NCBI GenBank assembly: GCA_900110015.1
Contig: FOCD01000002.1
Span: 248,001 to 312,000, forward strand
Direction of reading: 5' to 3'
Length of the DNA stretch: 64,000 bases
Origin: Terribacillus saccharophilus
Lineage (GTDB): Bacteria; Bacillota; Bacilli; Bacillales; Amphibacillaceae
This document shows, piece after piece, positions 51,546-59,909 of this stretch. Position numbers and translations under genes: made by a program. How positions within the stretch are numbered: the stretch's first letter is position 1; every line of letters begins with the position of its first letter. Under the pieces are notes generated by a model. It saw only the letters and a program-made list of their open reading frames with translations. It was not told where the DNA came from and made no database searches.

Positions 51546-52391
51546 TTGGCACAACAAGGTTTAACGGGGATTCGTTCCCACTATCCAAGATTGAGTGAAA
51601 AAGAGAAAAAAATTGCAGATTTCATTTTGGAACACCCGGAAAAAATTGTTCACCAGACAATCAGCCAAGTAGCAGATCAGCTGGAAGTGGCGGATGCTAC
51701 TGTATCCCGTTTCTGTAAACGAATTGGCTACAAAGGCTTCCAAGCGCTAAAAATTGCTTTAGCACCAGAAATCATCGCCCCTAATAAGATGTTGCATGAA
51801 GATGTAAACGATACGGACGAAGCAAAAATAGTTGCGGAAAAGATTTTTCAATCCAATATCCGGACATTAGAAAATACATTGCAGGTATTGGACAAGGCCG
51901 AGCTGGAACAAGCTGTCACGTTTCTCTTAGAGGCAAGAAGAGTAGAGTTTTATGGGTTTGGCGGCTCAAATATGGTCGCGATGGATGCATACCATAAGTT
52001 TGTTCGCTCTGGTGTACCGGCTTTTGCATTTCCTGATGCTCACTTGCAGCTTATGTCTGCCTCCCAACTGACCAATCAAGATGTTGCTTTTATCTTTTCC
52101 CATTCAGGCGCCAGCAAGGATGCGTATCAGCTGCTTCAAACCGTCAAGAAAACGGGTGCCAAGACGATTGCCATCACTGGTTTTCCCAAATCACCTATCG
52201 GCCAGCAGGTGGACGTAGCTCTGCACACAAGTTCAGAGGAAACTGATTATCGTTCCGAAGCACTTGCGTCGCGTATCGCACAGCTGAGTATCATCGATGC
52301 CCTTTATGTGACAGTCATTATGCGGCAGAAAGAAAAAGCTCAAACTTCCGTTGAGAAGGTACGGAACGCCATCGCCGCAACAAAAATGTGA
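51546..52391 (+). CDS. RpiR/MurR family regulator, probable gluconate operon regulator
   Basis: 281 residues: an HTH domain (about 1-78, PRLSEKEKKIADFILEHPE, VADATVSRFCKRIGYKGFQ) and an SIS domain (about 110-245, FYGFGGSNMVAMDAY, IFSHSGASKD). Its position, divergent from gntZKP with two palindromes between, suggests control by 6-phosphogluconate or a similar sugar acid phosphate. It would replace the GntR-type repressor that controls gnt in B. subtilis. TTG start at 51546 with only a weak SD (AAAGG 12 bases away), so the start is uncertain. Confidence 0.85.
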   Translation: MAQQGLTGIRSHYPRLSEKEKKIADFILEHPEKIVHQTISQVADQLEVADATVSRFCKRIGYKGFQALKIALAPEIIAPNKMLHEDVNDTDEAKIVAEKIFQSNIRTLENTLQVLDKAELEQAVTFLLEARRVEFYGFGGSNMVAMDAYHKFVRSGVPAFAFPDAHLQLMSASQLTNQDVAFIFSHSGASKDAYQLLQTVKKTGAKTIAITGFPKSPIGQQVDVALHTSSEETDYRSEALASRIAQLSIIDALYVTVIMRQKEKAQTSVEKVRNAIAATKM

Positions 52392-52414
52392 CCCGCCAGA
52401 AACTGACGGGTCAC
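52388..52414. terminator. Shared terminator overlapping both convergent stop codons
   Basis: GTGACCCGCCAG (52388-52399) pairs with CTGACGGGTCAC (52403-52414), one mismatch. The TGA stops of the RpiR gene (52389-52391) and the GntR gene (52411-52413) lie in the two arms of the same stem. Confidence 0.75.
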
Positions 52415-53124
52415 TTAGCATTTATATTTACTGTTGTAATTTCGAACTTATCAAAACGATGTCTTGCAAAGGAATATTCGAAGGCGATACCGGTATTGAG
52501 ATAAGCAACCTGCTCAATCACAAGTACAGGCTCATTTTCGGATAGTCCCAGCTCTTCCATGTCTTGTGCTGTTGCTTGCTCTGCTCTAATGCGGCGGCGC
52601 GATCCCGCTATTTTCAGTCCAAGTTCTTTTTCCATATATGCATATACAGAGTTATGCAAGACCGTCGGGGTAATACCTGGAATGAGCGGTGTCGGCATAT
52701 ACGTTTCCTCGATTACATGGGGATTATCATCGACACAGCGTACACGGATGTGATGATAGACCGGCGTATCTTCCGAGATGGCTAAATACGATGCCACTTC
52801 AGCTGTAGGAGCAATCATGTCAAATGATATCAGCTTCGAGGTGACTTGCTTTTCCTTCATTAAGCTAGTGAAACCAAGTGTTTCATTCGTTCCCACGTGA
52901 ATATAGTCCGATTGGAAGGAAGACTGCACAATGAACGTTCCATGTCCGCGCTTGCGGAAAACGATTCCTTCTGATGCAAGTACATCAAGTGCACGCTTAA
53001 CTGTCATCCTGCTGCAGGAAAATTCTTCGACAAGGCTATGTTCATCTGGTAACGGCTGGTCCAGAGGGTAGAATCCTGATTCGATACGATGTCTGATTTC
53101 TTCTGATATCACTTGATATTTCAT
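52411..53124 (-). CDS. GntR family regulator with UTRA domain
   Basis: About 237 residues: an N-terminal GntR winged helix (EEIRHRIESGFYPLDQPLPD, CSRMTVKRALDVLASEGIV, RKRGHGTFIV) and a C-terminal UTRA ligand domain (about 85-230; VYHHIRVRCVDDNPHVIEETYMP). UTRA regulators bind phosphosugars; this one follows the GH1-PTS operon and probably represses it, sensing a 6-phospho-beta-glucoside. The start at 53124 (MKYQVIS) follows GGAGG by 6 bases. A TGTCTAGACA palindrome near 56702 is its likely operator. Confidence 0.9.
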   Translation of the reverse strand: MKYQVISEEIRHRIESGFYPLDQPLPDEHSLVEEFSCSRMTVKRALDVLASEGIVFRKRGHGTFIVQSSFQSDYIHVGTNETLGFTSLMKEKQVTSKLISFDMIAPTAEVASYLAISEDTPVYHHIRVRCVDDNPHVIEETYMPTPLIPGITPTVLHNSVYAYMEKELGLKIAGSRRRIRAEQATAQDMEELGLSENEPVLVIEQVAYLNTGIAFEYSFARHRFDKFEITTVNINAK

Positions 53125-53197
53125 AGTGTTCCTCCTCTGTGCCGATCTGTTTGTTGTTAGCTTATCAAAATACTGGAATTGCAGCAATCTGCCAATG

Positions 53198-53227
53198 AAA
53201 ATGTGACGGCCATATTGGCCGCCACTA
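53198..53227 (-). terminator. Terminator of the GH1-PTS operon
   Basis: GTGACGGCC (53203-53211), loop atatt, GGCCGCCAC (53217-53225), one G-U pair, followed on the minus strand by ATTTTC. It lies just after the GH1 stop. Confidence 0.8.
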
Positions 53228-54643
53228 TCAGAAACCGTTGTGCTGTAAAACTTGTTTCATCCATTCGCCGCTTTTCTTAATAGTACGTTCCCCGTCTTTC
53301 TCCAGGTTAACCGACACAAAGCCATAGCGATTTTTATATGCGTTTGTCCACGACCAATTATCCATGAACGTCCACAAATGATATCCTTTTACATTCGCTC
53401 CTTCATTTAAGGCCTTGTGCACCCACCGTAAATGATCTTTGATGAAATCAATTCGATAGTCATCCTGAATGATTCCTTCAGCATCACGGAACTTCTCTTC
53501 TCCTTCAACTCCCATACCATTTTCGGATATGAAACAAGGAATGTTTCCGTAGTTATCACGCAAGTTTACAAGAATATCGTAAATTCCTTTTTCGTAGATT
53601 TCCCAGCCTCGGTGCACATTCATCTTCCGGCCAGGCATTTCATAGGAATCAAAGAATCTGTCTGGCATGAACGGTGCATCTGAATGAACACTATGTTCCT
53701 TTGCCTTCACACGCCGCGGCTGGTAGTAGTTCACTCCGAGCAAATCTACTGTATTCTCACGAATGACCTTCAAATCGTCTTCCGTATAAACTGGCATATA
53801 GCCTTCATTTCGAAGTATATCTACCAGTTCATTTGGAAATTCACCTTTGACGGATGGATCCAGGAAAGAGCGATTGAAGAAAGCATCGGCAATCCGGGAT
53901 GCTTCCACATCAGCGGGATTGCTGCTGCGTGGATACGATGGTGTCAGATTTAAAATGATACCAATCTCCCCATCCTGCCCTTGTTCACGGTAAGCCTGAA
54001 TGGCAAGTGCACTCGAGAGCTGTGTATGATAAGCCACTTGCACAGCCCGCCTGAAATCTACGACGTTCGGATAATGAAAGTCATACAAATAACCGCCCTC
54101 TACAGGCACGATCGGCTCGTTATGCGTGAACCACTTTTTCACTTTATCGCCGAATAGACGGAAGCATGCCGCCGCATAATCTCGATAGGCATCGACGACT
54201 TCCCTGCTTTCCCAGCCGCCTTTTTCCTGCATCACCATCGGCATATCAAAATGGAATAGATTCACGAAAGGCTCGATACCGTTATCAAGCAATTCATCGA
54301 TTACATTCTGATAAAATGCTGCTGCTTTTTCATTAATTGCTCCTGTACCCTCCGGTATCAGCCTCGACCAAGATATCGAGAACCGAAAAGAGTTATGGCC
54401 GACTTGCTTCATTAGAGCAATGTCCTCTTTGTAACGATAGTAGAACCCAGATGTATCGGCAGGGCCGATATTGTTATGAAAACGATTCGGCTCCTGCTCA
54501 TACCAATAATCCCAAATGTTCTGCGCCTTCCCGTCTACATCGGCTGCGCCTTCCATCTGAGGCGCTGATGAGGAAGAACCCCACCAGAAGTTATCAGGAA
54601 ATAGATAGTTAACTTGCTGTTGTTTTTGTTCTGTCACTTCCAT
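53228..54643 (-). CDS. Glycoside hydrolase family 1, 6-phospho-beta-glucosidase
   Basis: 471 residues. N-terminal FPDNFWWGSSSSAPQMEGA, acid/base Glu176 in THNEPIVP and nucleophile Glu374 in ISENGMG. In the C-terminal DNWSWTNAYKNRYGF the Glu typical of plain beta-glucosidases (DNFEW) is replaced by Ser and followed by Lys-x-Arg-Tyr, as in enzymes acting on 6-phosphorylated glucosides. It hydrolyses the product of the PTS encoded upstream. AAGGAG inside the EIIC gene end serves its ATG; the two genes are 1 base apart. Confidence 0.92.
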   Translation of the reverse strand: MEVTEQKQQQVNYLFPDNFWWGSSSSAPQMEGAADVDGKAQNIWDYWYEQEPNRFHNNIGPADTSGFYYRYKEDIALMKQVGHNSFRFSISWSRLIPEGTGAINEKAAAFYQNVIDELLDNGIEPFVNLFHFDMPMVMQEKGGWESREVVDAYRDYAAACFRLFGDKVKKWFTHNEPIVPVEGGYLYDFHYPNVVDFRRAVQVAYHTQLSSALAIQAYREQGQDGEIGIILNLTPSYPRSSNPADVEASRIADAFFNRSFLDPSVKGEFPNELVDILRNEGYMPVYTEDDLKVIRENTVDLLGVNYYQPRRVKAKEHSVHSDAPFMPDRFFDSYEMPGRKMNVHRGWEIYEKGIYDILVNLRDNYGNIPCFISENGMGVEGEEKFRDAEGIIQDDYRIDFIKDHLRWVHKALNEGANVKGYHLWTFMDNWSWTNAYKNRYGFVSVNLEKDGERTIKKSGEWMKQVLQHNGF

Positions 54644-54644
54644 A

Positions 54645-55973
54645 TCAAATCTTCTCCTTTGGTACTTTTATGTCAGCTGCTGCATTTTTCTGCTCCGCTT
54701 CCCTTTCCTGCTTTATATTCATTCGGTCGATAAATTTGAGGAACGGGAACCATATGGCGAATACGATCAAGACGTTGAAGAGCTGCAGCAGGGAACCCGC
54801 AATTGAGTTGGTTGCCAGGAATCCGCTAATGAAGATCGGCACAGTCCATGGAATCGTGACTCCAGTTGGTGGCGGCACAAGACCAATAGCCATCGCTATA
54901 TAGCTGACAACAGTTACTATCATTGGCGCAATGATCCAAGGAAGCAGAATCAGCGGATTCATTACGATCGGCAGTCCGAAAATGACTGGTTCGTTAACAT
55001 TGAAAATACCAGGCCCAATTCCTAGCTTACCGACCTGCTTCATCTGCTTACTGCGCATGAACAGGAGTATTGCCACTAGTACAGCAAGTGTCATTCCTGT
55101 CCCCCCGGCTCCAACAAGATACACCTCGATGAACTGTTTATTGATGATATGCGGTACTTCCCCACCAGCTGTATAAACTTGCAGGTTTTCCAAAGACAAC
55201 GTGTTCCAAATTGGATCCATCACGGAGTTGATGATGATTTGCCCGTGCAGTCCGAAGAACCACAGGATCTGGATGAAGAATACAGCAATCAATGTAGCCG
55301 TAAGCCCTCCGCCAAGTCCGACGAGCGGTGCTTGCACTGTATTAAAGATGACATCATGCAAATTCGTGTTGAAAACTTGTGTCACAACGATATTAAGTAT
55401 TAAAAAGACAGTTAGCGTAACAACCGCAGGGATGAGTGCAGCGAATGATTTCGATACAGCTGGCGGTACACCTGCCGGCATCTTGATGACAATTTTCTTT
55501 TGTGTAATAAACCGATAAATCTCACCCGAAAGGAAGGCGACAATCATACCGAGGAACATACCCTTCGCTCCAAGACGATCGACAGCTAGCACATTACTTA
55601 CCACTTCGCCGCTCTCTGTTGACACAACAAATGGTGTCAGCAGCAAAAATGAGGTCAATGCTACTGCTCCGCCGAAAACAGCTTCCACACCATAGCTTCG
55701 CGCCAAATAATACCCGATACCAAAAACAACAAAGACTGATGCGATATTCATCGTGGCATTCGGTGCTGGCCCGAGCGATTCCTGGATACCTGCGAGCAGC
55801 GATTCACTCATCACATTGTCCAGGAACGGTAAGTTAGCCAATACAACCATGATCGAACCGAATATTGTCAATGGAAACGCCAGCATGAAGGCATCCCGCA
55901 GCACACCGAGATAGCGATTATTATTCAGCTTACCGGCAATCGGAATCAAAAACTTACTAAACTTATCGAACAT
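54645..55973 (-). CDS. PTS cellobiose/beta-glucoside EIIC permease, second copy
   Basis: 442 residues and about ten spans. FSKFLIPIAGKLNNNRYLGVLRDA start, HGQIIINSVMDPIWNTLSL, GAGGTGMTLAVLV and the sugar-site stretch IFNVNEPVIFGLPIVMNP. Same family as licC at 36691, but clearly diverged from it. It takes up a beta-glucoside and phosphorylates it with its EIIA and EIIB partners. It lies 15 bases after the EIIA gene. Confidence 0.93.
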   Translation of the reverse strand: MFDKFSKFLIPIAGKLNNNRYLGVLRDAFMLAFPLTIFGSIMVVLANLPFLDNVMSESLLAGIQESLGPAPNATMNIASVFVVFGIGYYLARSYGVEAVFGGAVALTSFLLLTPFVVSTESGEVVSNVLAVDRLGAKGMFLGMIVAFLSGEIYRFITQKKIVIKMPAGVPPAVSKSFAALIPAVVTLTVFLILNIVVTQVFNTNLHDVIFNTVQAPLVGLGGGLTATLIAVFFIQILWFFGLHGQIIINSVMDPIWNTLSLENLQVYTAGGEVPHIINKQFIEVYLVGAGGTGMTLAVLVAILLFMRSKQMKQVGKLGIGPGIFNVNEPVIFGLPIVMNPLILLPWIIAPMIVTVVSYIAMAIGLVPPPTGVTIPWTVPIFISGFLATNSIAGSLLQLFNVLIVFAIWFPFLKFIDRMNIKQEREAEQKNAAADIKVPKEKI

Positions 55974-55988
55974 TGCCTGCTTCCTCCT

Positions 55989-56321
55989 TTAGCTCTTTAG
56001 CTCTTGGAAAATTGGAATCATTTCTTTGACCATTTCTTTCATCGTCAATGTAGACATAAAATGGTCTTCTGCATGCAAAAACAAAAGAGAAAGTTCCTGC
56101 TGTTCCCCTCCCGCTTCCTTCTGCACCAGCTGGAAATGAACTTTGTGCACGAGAGACAGATCTTCTTCTGCGTCTGCCAGCATTTCATTGACTTTCTCTA
56201 TATCACCTTCACGATAAAGCCGAAGTGCCTGCAGAACTTTACTTCTGGCATTACCGCTATGCAGGATCATCTGAAAACAAACCTGCTCCTCGGTCAGCTC
56301 TTCCAATTTCAGCTCGCTCAT
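55989..56321 (-). CDS. PTS lactose/cellobiose-family EIIA component, second copy
   Basis: 110 residues, helical. The phospho-His lies in LLFLHAEDHFMSTL (about 80) and MILHSGNARSKV at the N-terminus is the family turn. It has a neighbour role like licA. ATG overlaps the EIIB stop by 4 bases (ATGA). It belongs to the EIIB-EIIA-EIIC-GH1 operon. Confidence 0.92.
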   Translation of the reverse strand: MSELKLEELTEEQVCFQMILHSGNARSKVLQALRLYREGDIEKVNEMLADAEEDLSLVHKVHFQLVQKEAGGEQQELSLLFLHAEDHFMSTLTMKEMVKEMIPIFQELKS

Positions 56322-56632
56322 GATGTTGCTCCAATCAGAGCTAGTGCCTGTTTATATGCTTTTTCTCCATCTGCCAACCCATATGCCATCATGTCGATGA
56401 CTTCGACCTGGATACCGTATTTCTGTGCTTCAGCCGCAAGTTCTCCTTTAAGAAAGCTCATTTGCGGTCCGATTAGTACAACATCAGCATCAGCCATTTC
56501 TTTCTTCGCCTGATCCTGACCAACCGCCCAAATCTTCGCATCTTCTCCAATCGAATCTGCAAACGTTTGCATTTTTGTAACTAAAAGACTCGTACTCATA
56601 CCGGAACTACATGCTAAAAGGATTCTGTTCAT
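56318..56632 (-). CDS. PTS cellobiose-family EIIB component, second copy
   Basis: 104 residues. The phospho-Cys lies in [15 protein letters not shown] (about residue 8), and VVLIGPQMSFLKGEL follows near 52. First gene of the operon, about 30 bases downstream of a cre-like site. ATG at 56632 with AAGGAG about 10 bases upstream. Confidence 0.93.
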   Translation of the reverse strand: MNRILLACSSGMSTSLLVTKMQTFADSIGEDAKIWAVGQDQAKKEMADADVVLIGPQMSFLKGELAAEAQKYGIQVEVIDMMAYGLADGEKAYKQALALIGATS

Positions 56633-56660
56633 TGGGTAACACTCCTTGGATTGGATTTAT

Positions 56661-56726
56661 TAAAAGCGCTTTCATTTGTATTATATAACTTAATTTATAT
56701 TTGTCTAGACATTTAATTATAAATGT
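56661..56726 (-). promoter_or_regulatory. Second PTS promoter with UTRA-type operator and cre
   Basis: On the minus strand: -35 TAGACA (56702-56707), a 16-base spacer, -10 TATAAT (56680-56685). The palindrome TGTCTAGACA (56702-56711) covers the -35 and resembles the GTCTAGAC core of operators bound by GntR/UTRA regulators such as NagR or DasR. Downstream, TAAAAGCGCTTTCA (56661-56674), one base off the cre consensus, lies near the transcription start. A further palindrome ACATTTA-atta-TAAATGT lies at 56709-56726. Confidence 0.7.
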
Positions 56727-56926
56727 TTATACTTTTGTTGAACTTCACCATTTATTTGTTTGGTAATAGGAATAGGCTTCCAATGGCTAAATATGTTAAA
56801 CTAGCTTTATCTTTTTGGGACGGTATAGCTGCTTTTGAATCAATAAAAGTAGTTTCTTATAATCGCAGTCTATTAACACCACCCCTTACCCGTCCAGCAT
56901 ATTTTGACTAATAGGAGTATTGGTAT

Positions 56927-57988
56927 ATGGCTGTTATTGAAAGTGCGGAACAATTTGTTACACATTTACACACATGGCATAAAACAATCAAAACACGCGA
57001 CCGAGCTCAATCGGCTACGCTACGCGAGGAAGCATATGCTGCTTTGCATGCAGGTGAATTTACAGACGAATTATGGGATCGTTTTTTGCTGCTGGATGCG
57101 CGGTTTGATTTTCTAAAGGGAGAGATTGATCTTTGTGAGGAAAAGCTGCAGAGATTGAACCCAGATGAGCTGAATGATTACCAGTCTTTTTTCTACTACA
57201 GCTTTTTGGCAATCGTCAAATACAGCAGAAAAGAGTACTTTACAGCTGTCGAGTTATTGGAAAAAGCAGAATTACATATGCATGCAATTGAGGATGAAGA
57301 AGAGCATGCCGGCTTGCATTATAATAAAGCGATGCAGTTCTATTATTTAGACATCAATGCCTTGTCCAGTTTTCATTTGGAACAGGCTATATCCATCTAC
57401 ACGAAATATCCTCAATACGAATTAAAGGTAGCCAATTGTAAATCCCTTCAAGGATTAAACCAAATCGATTTGCGGGAATTCGATAAGGCAGAGAAAAATC
57501 TCCTCGAATCCCTCTCCATTGCTGAAAAACTCGGACAGGATGACTTGGTTGTTGCTTGCGGATTCAATATTGGTCTGATGTACCATAAGCAGCATGCAGA
57601 TGAGAAAGGTATCCCATACCTGCTGCAAGCTGTTACCCACTCAGAACATCCCTTGTATGTACAGGCACTGTTCACGCTGACTCGTTCTCTCTATATTCTT
57701 GGAAAACCCGATCAAGCGGAAGCGTATTACAAAACTGGTATGCATGTTTGTGAAGAAAAAGGAAACTTGGAGTATCGCTGGCAGTTCGCCATTCTTTGGG
57801 CGAAATATGTTGAGTGTGACACAATGGATTATGTATACGATTCAGCAATCACTTATTTTAAAGAGAATGGTTTGTTCTACTTGATGCGCCGCTACGCCCG
57901 CGATTATTCTCAATTTCTGTGGGAAGGTCAGCAAATCGAAAAATTTCATTATTATCATAAACTGGCATTGTCGAATGACTTCCAATAG
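56927..57988 (+). CDS. Rap family TPR protein (response regulator aspartate phosphatase)
   Basis: 353 residues made of helical TPR repeats, with a three-helix N-terminal part (about 1-75) and TPR units from about 100 onwards (FFYYSFLAIVKYSRKEYFTAVELLEKAE, YELKVANCKSLQGLNQIDLREFDKAEKNL). Rap proteins dephosphorylate Spo0F or bind ComA, DegU and other partners, and are switched off by short Phr peptides. No phr-like secreted peptide gene follows: a terminator begins right after the stop. SD AGGAG 9 bases before ATG. Which partner it has is not known. Confidence 0.88.
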   Translation: MAVIESAEQFVTHLHTWHKTIKTRDRAQSATLREEAYAALHAGEFTDELWDRFLLLDARFDFLKGEIDLCEEKLQRLNPDELNDYQSFFYYSFLAIVKYSRKEYFTAVELLEKAELHMHAIEDEEEHAGLHYNKAMQFYYLDINALSSFHLEQAISIYTKYPQYELKVANCKSLQGLNQIDLREFDKAEKNLLESLSIAEKLGQDDLVVACGFNIGLMYHKQHADEKGIPYLLQAVTHSEHPLYVQALFTLTRSLYILGKPDQAEAYYKTGMHVCEEKGNLEYRWQFAILWAKYVECDTMDYVYDSAITYFKENGLFYLMRRYARDYSQFLWEGQQIEKFHYYHKLALSNDFQ

Positions 57989-58022
57989 AAAAAAGGCTCA
58001 TCTGCGGATGAGCCCTTTTTTC
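57989..58022. terminator. Bidirectional terminator after the rap gene
   Basis: AAAAGGCTCATC (57991-58002), loop tgcg, GATGAGCC (58007-58014) followed by TTTTTT. The A-run to the left makes it work on the minus strand for the lipoprotein gene as well. Confidence 0.9.
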
Positions 58023-58034
58023 TATTGTTTTAAT

Positions 58035-58409
58035 TCAGCCTTCCGCCAAAATAGAATAGCGAATGAATTCTCCATTCACTTCTGCCAGCAAGATGGACTC
58101 GTTCTCGTTTACAGAATAAATGGATGTCCCAACAGGTAAATGTGTGGAAGTACCATCTTCAAAGGTTGGACCATCAGTGGAAGAACTTTCAATCTGACCA
58201 ACCTTTTCTTTCTTAGTGACGTCCTCTTCTTCTAGCCAATCCATACCAGTTTGATAGACAGCTCCATCAAACTGGAGTATATCTGCATCCTCTTCCATTT
58301 CGAGAATTTCCTCTGCTGTTGGATTGCCGATAGTAACAACTTCTTCCTCACTGCAGGCAAATAAGAATAATAGACAGGATAAAAACAACGTATATTGTAT
58401 GATCCTCAT
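58035..58409 (-). CDS. Hypothetical lipoprotein
   Basis: About 124 residues. A lipoprotein signal with lipobox LFAC (Cys about 18) is followed by SEEEVVTIGNPTAEEILE and a small domain with FDGAVYQTGMDWLEEE and a C-terminal GEFIRYSILAEG. It looks like an SH3-like or DUF-type Bacillus lipoprotein of unknown role. The start at 58409 (MRIIQYT) follows AAGGAG. A related pattern of VYQ...EDADILQFDGAVY is recalled from other Bacillaceae lipoproteins, without a known function. Confidence 0.72.
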   Translation of the reverse strand: MRIIQYTLFLSCLLFLFACSEEEVVTIGNPTAEEILEMEEDADILQFDGAVYQTGMDWLEEEDVTKKEKVGQIESSSTDGPTFEDGTSTHLPVGTSIYSVNENESILLAEVNGEFIRYSILAEG

Positions 58410-58466
58410 CGTCACCTTCTCCTTCCTCAGAGTTCCATTTATCAATCTGAAAAGAAATTAGCAATC

Positions 58467-59693
58467 TTACTTTTCTACTCTTCCCCTGGTCATCAAATCC
58501 AGCAGCAGCTGGAACCTCTGCAGCACATCCGTCAAATCAAGCTGCAATGCCTCATTGATCTGATTAATCCGATAATTCACCGTATTCGGATGGACAAAGA
58601 GTGCTGCTGCAGTCGGTTTGATCTTACAGTTATGAAGCAGATATATTTCTAGAGTTTTCAGGAGTTCCTTCTTATCGTTTGGATCAAGCTTTCGAATCTT
58701 TTTCAAATGTTCACTTTCATAGCCTAGCTCGTCATTTTTGTCAGCAATAGCCTGCAAATACCGATATACGTGTAAATCCTTGTAATAAAGAGAAACTGGA
58801 CGGTGCGTTAGCCTGCTGGCGTGAATAACCTCTTTTGCTTGATTTGCGCTTTTCAGCAAGTCGAGAGGATTTTGATAAATACCGCCGACGCCGCTCATGA
58901 CAGACGTTTCTTTATCCTTCACATAATCACGGATCCGCTGGATGACTTCCCTAGCTAATGCTTCAATTGGTGCATCAGCTCGCTTTCCGCCAAGCACGAT
59001 GAGCAGTATGTCGTCTTTTGTGAGCACATGGTGCAGTTTATCCTCAAGCTGCAAGGATGTTTGGGCAATCTGCTGGAGATCGTAAAGGAGCTTATCATCC
59101 TTTGTTATCAGCTCAACAGCCGCAACAGCAAAATGCTCAGGCAGCTTCACGCCGAATTCCTTTGCCCCCCACTCCAAATCAGAAGCAGACTTATATAACC
59201 TATTAAAAATATTCTGATAAAATTGATCCTCTTTCTCCTCTTGCTTCAGCTTCGACTTTTGAATGTCATAAATGAGCTTGCCTATGTGAAAGGAAATATC
59301 ATATAGGAAATTAAATCCTTCAACAGGCAAAGATTCCTCCATCTGCTGAATCCAGATATAGCCCATAATGCGGCCTTCATGCTTTGCACTTACAACAATT
59401 CTTGTATTCAAGCCTATATCCGGCATTGCTTCCACTACAAAAGGACGTTCATACGTTTTCAGCTTATTAACGACACCTGCATCTATGAAAGTTTCATAAA
59501 TTGGCAAAGTCCATTTCTTCGTAAAAATCGTCTGCTGGTTCGCTTCATCAAAATGTTGGATGTAATGTGAATTATACGCAAGCAACGTATAGTCGGAACT
59601 CTCGACAATCACTGGCCGCTCCAGCTCGAAGCTAAGCAAATCGATAACAGCATCCAAGTCGTTTATGGATAACACCCGATCGAATAACTCCAT
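58467..59693 (-). CDS. PucR/CdaR-type transcriptional regulator
   Basis: 408 residues. The N-terminal part (1-150) looks like a GAF or sensory domain, the middle (160-310) a GGDEF-like fold remnant as in CdaR proteins, and the C-terminus (about 345-400) is the PucR HTH with CKIKPTAAALFVHPNTVNYRI. Such regulators control purine, amino acid or sugar-acid genes. Divergent from the chemoreceptor gene, with a large palindrome between them; whether it controls that gene is unknown. ATG at 59693 with GGGG upstream. Confidence 0.87.
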   Translation of the reverse strand: MELFDRVLSINDLDAVIDLLSFELERPVIVESSDYTLLAYNSHYIQHFDEANQQTIFTKKWTLPIYETFIDAGVVNKLKTYERPFVVEAMPDIGLNTRIVVSAKHEGRIMGYIWIQQMEESLPVEGFNFLYDISFHIGKLIYDIQKSKLKQEEKEDQFYQNIFNRLYKSASDLEWGAKEFGVKLPEHFAVAAVELITKDDKLLYDLQQIAQTSLQLEDKLHHVLTKDDILLIVLGGKRADAPIEALAREVIQRIRDYVKDKETSVMSGVGGIYQNPLDLLKSANQAKEVIHASRLTHRPVSLYYKDLHVYRYLQAIADKNDELGYESEHLKKIRKLDPNDKKELLKTLEIYLLHNCKIKPTAAALFVHPNTVNYRINQINEALQLDLTDVLQRFQLLLDLMTRGRVEK

Positions 59694-59835
59694 AACTCAT
59701 ACCCCTAAGCATTTTCTTTTATCATACTCCAGCAGAAGAGCTTTGCCTAGATACTTCCTTTTTTTCTATAAAAACCAAAAATATTGATAGTCTTTAACTA
59801 AGAAATAATTCTCTTTAATTTTTTATATTAATAAA

Positions 59836-59875
59836 GCTACATAATTCTATTTACCTACCGATAAATAGATGTAGC
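59836..59875. promoter_or_regulatory. Large inverted repeat overlapping a SigD-like promoter
   Basis: GCTACAT (59836-59842), aatt, CTATTTA (59847-59853), 8-base loop, TAAATAG (59862-59868), ATGTAGC (59869-59875): 14 perfect pairs with one 4-base bulge. Over it lies a SigD-type pattern TACA (59838-59841), N15, ACCGATAA (59857-59864; consensus TAAA-N15-GCCGATAT), suited to a motility gene. It could be an operator controlling the chemoreceptor gene or the divergent regulator. Confidence 0.55.
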
Positions 59876-59909
59876 CGCAATACAAGCAGAGAGAGGGACT
59901 ATATAAATA

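Noticed and set aside
56723-56911. 62-residue frame (or a 42-residue version from 56783) upstream of rap
   Set aside because: Considered as a possible leader or displaced Phr peptide. There is no SD, no signal peptide plus export-motif layout, and it covers the likely promoter region of rap.
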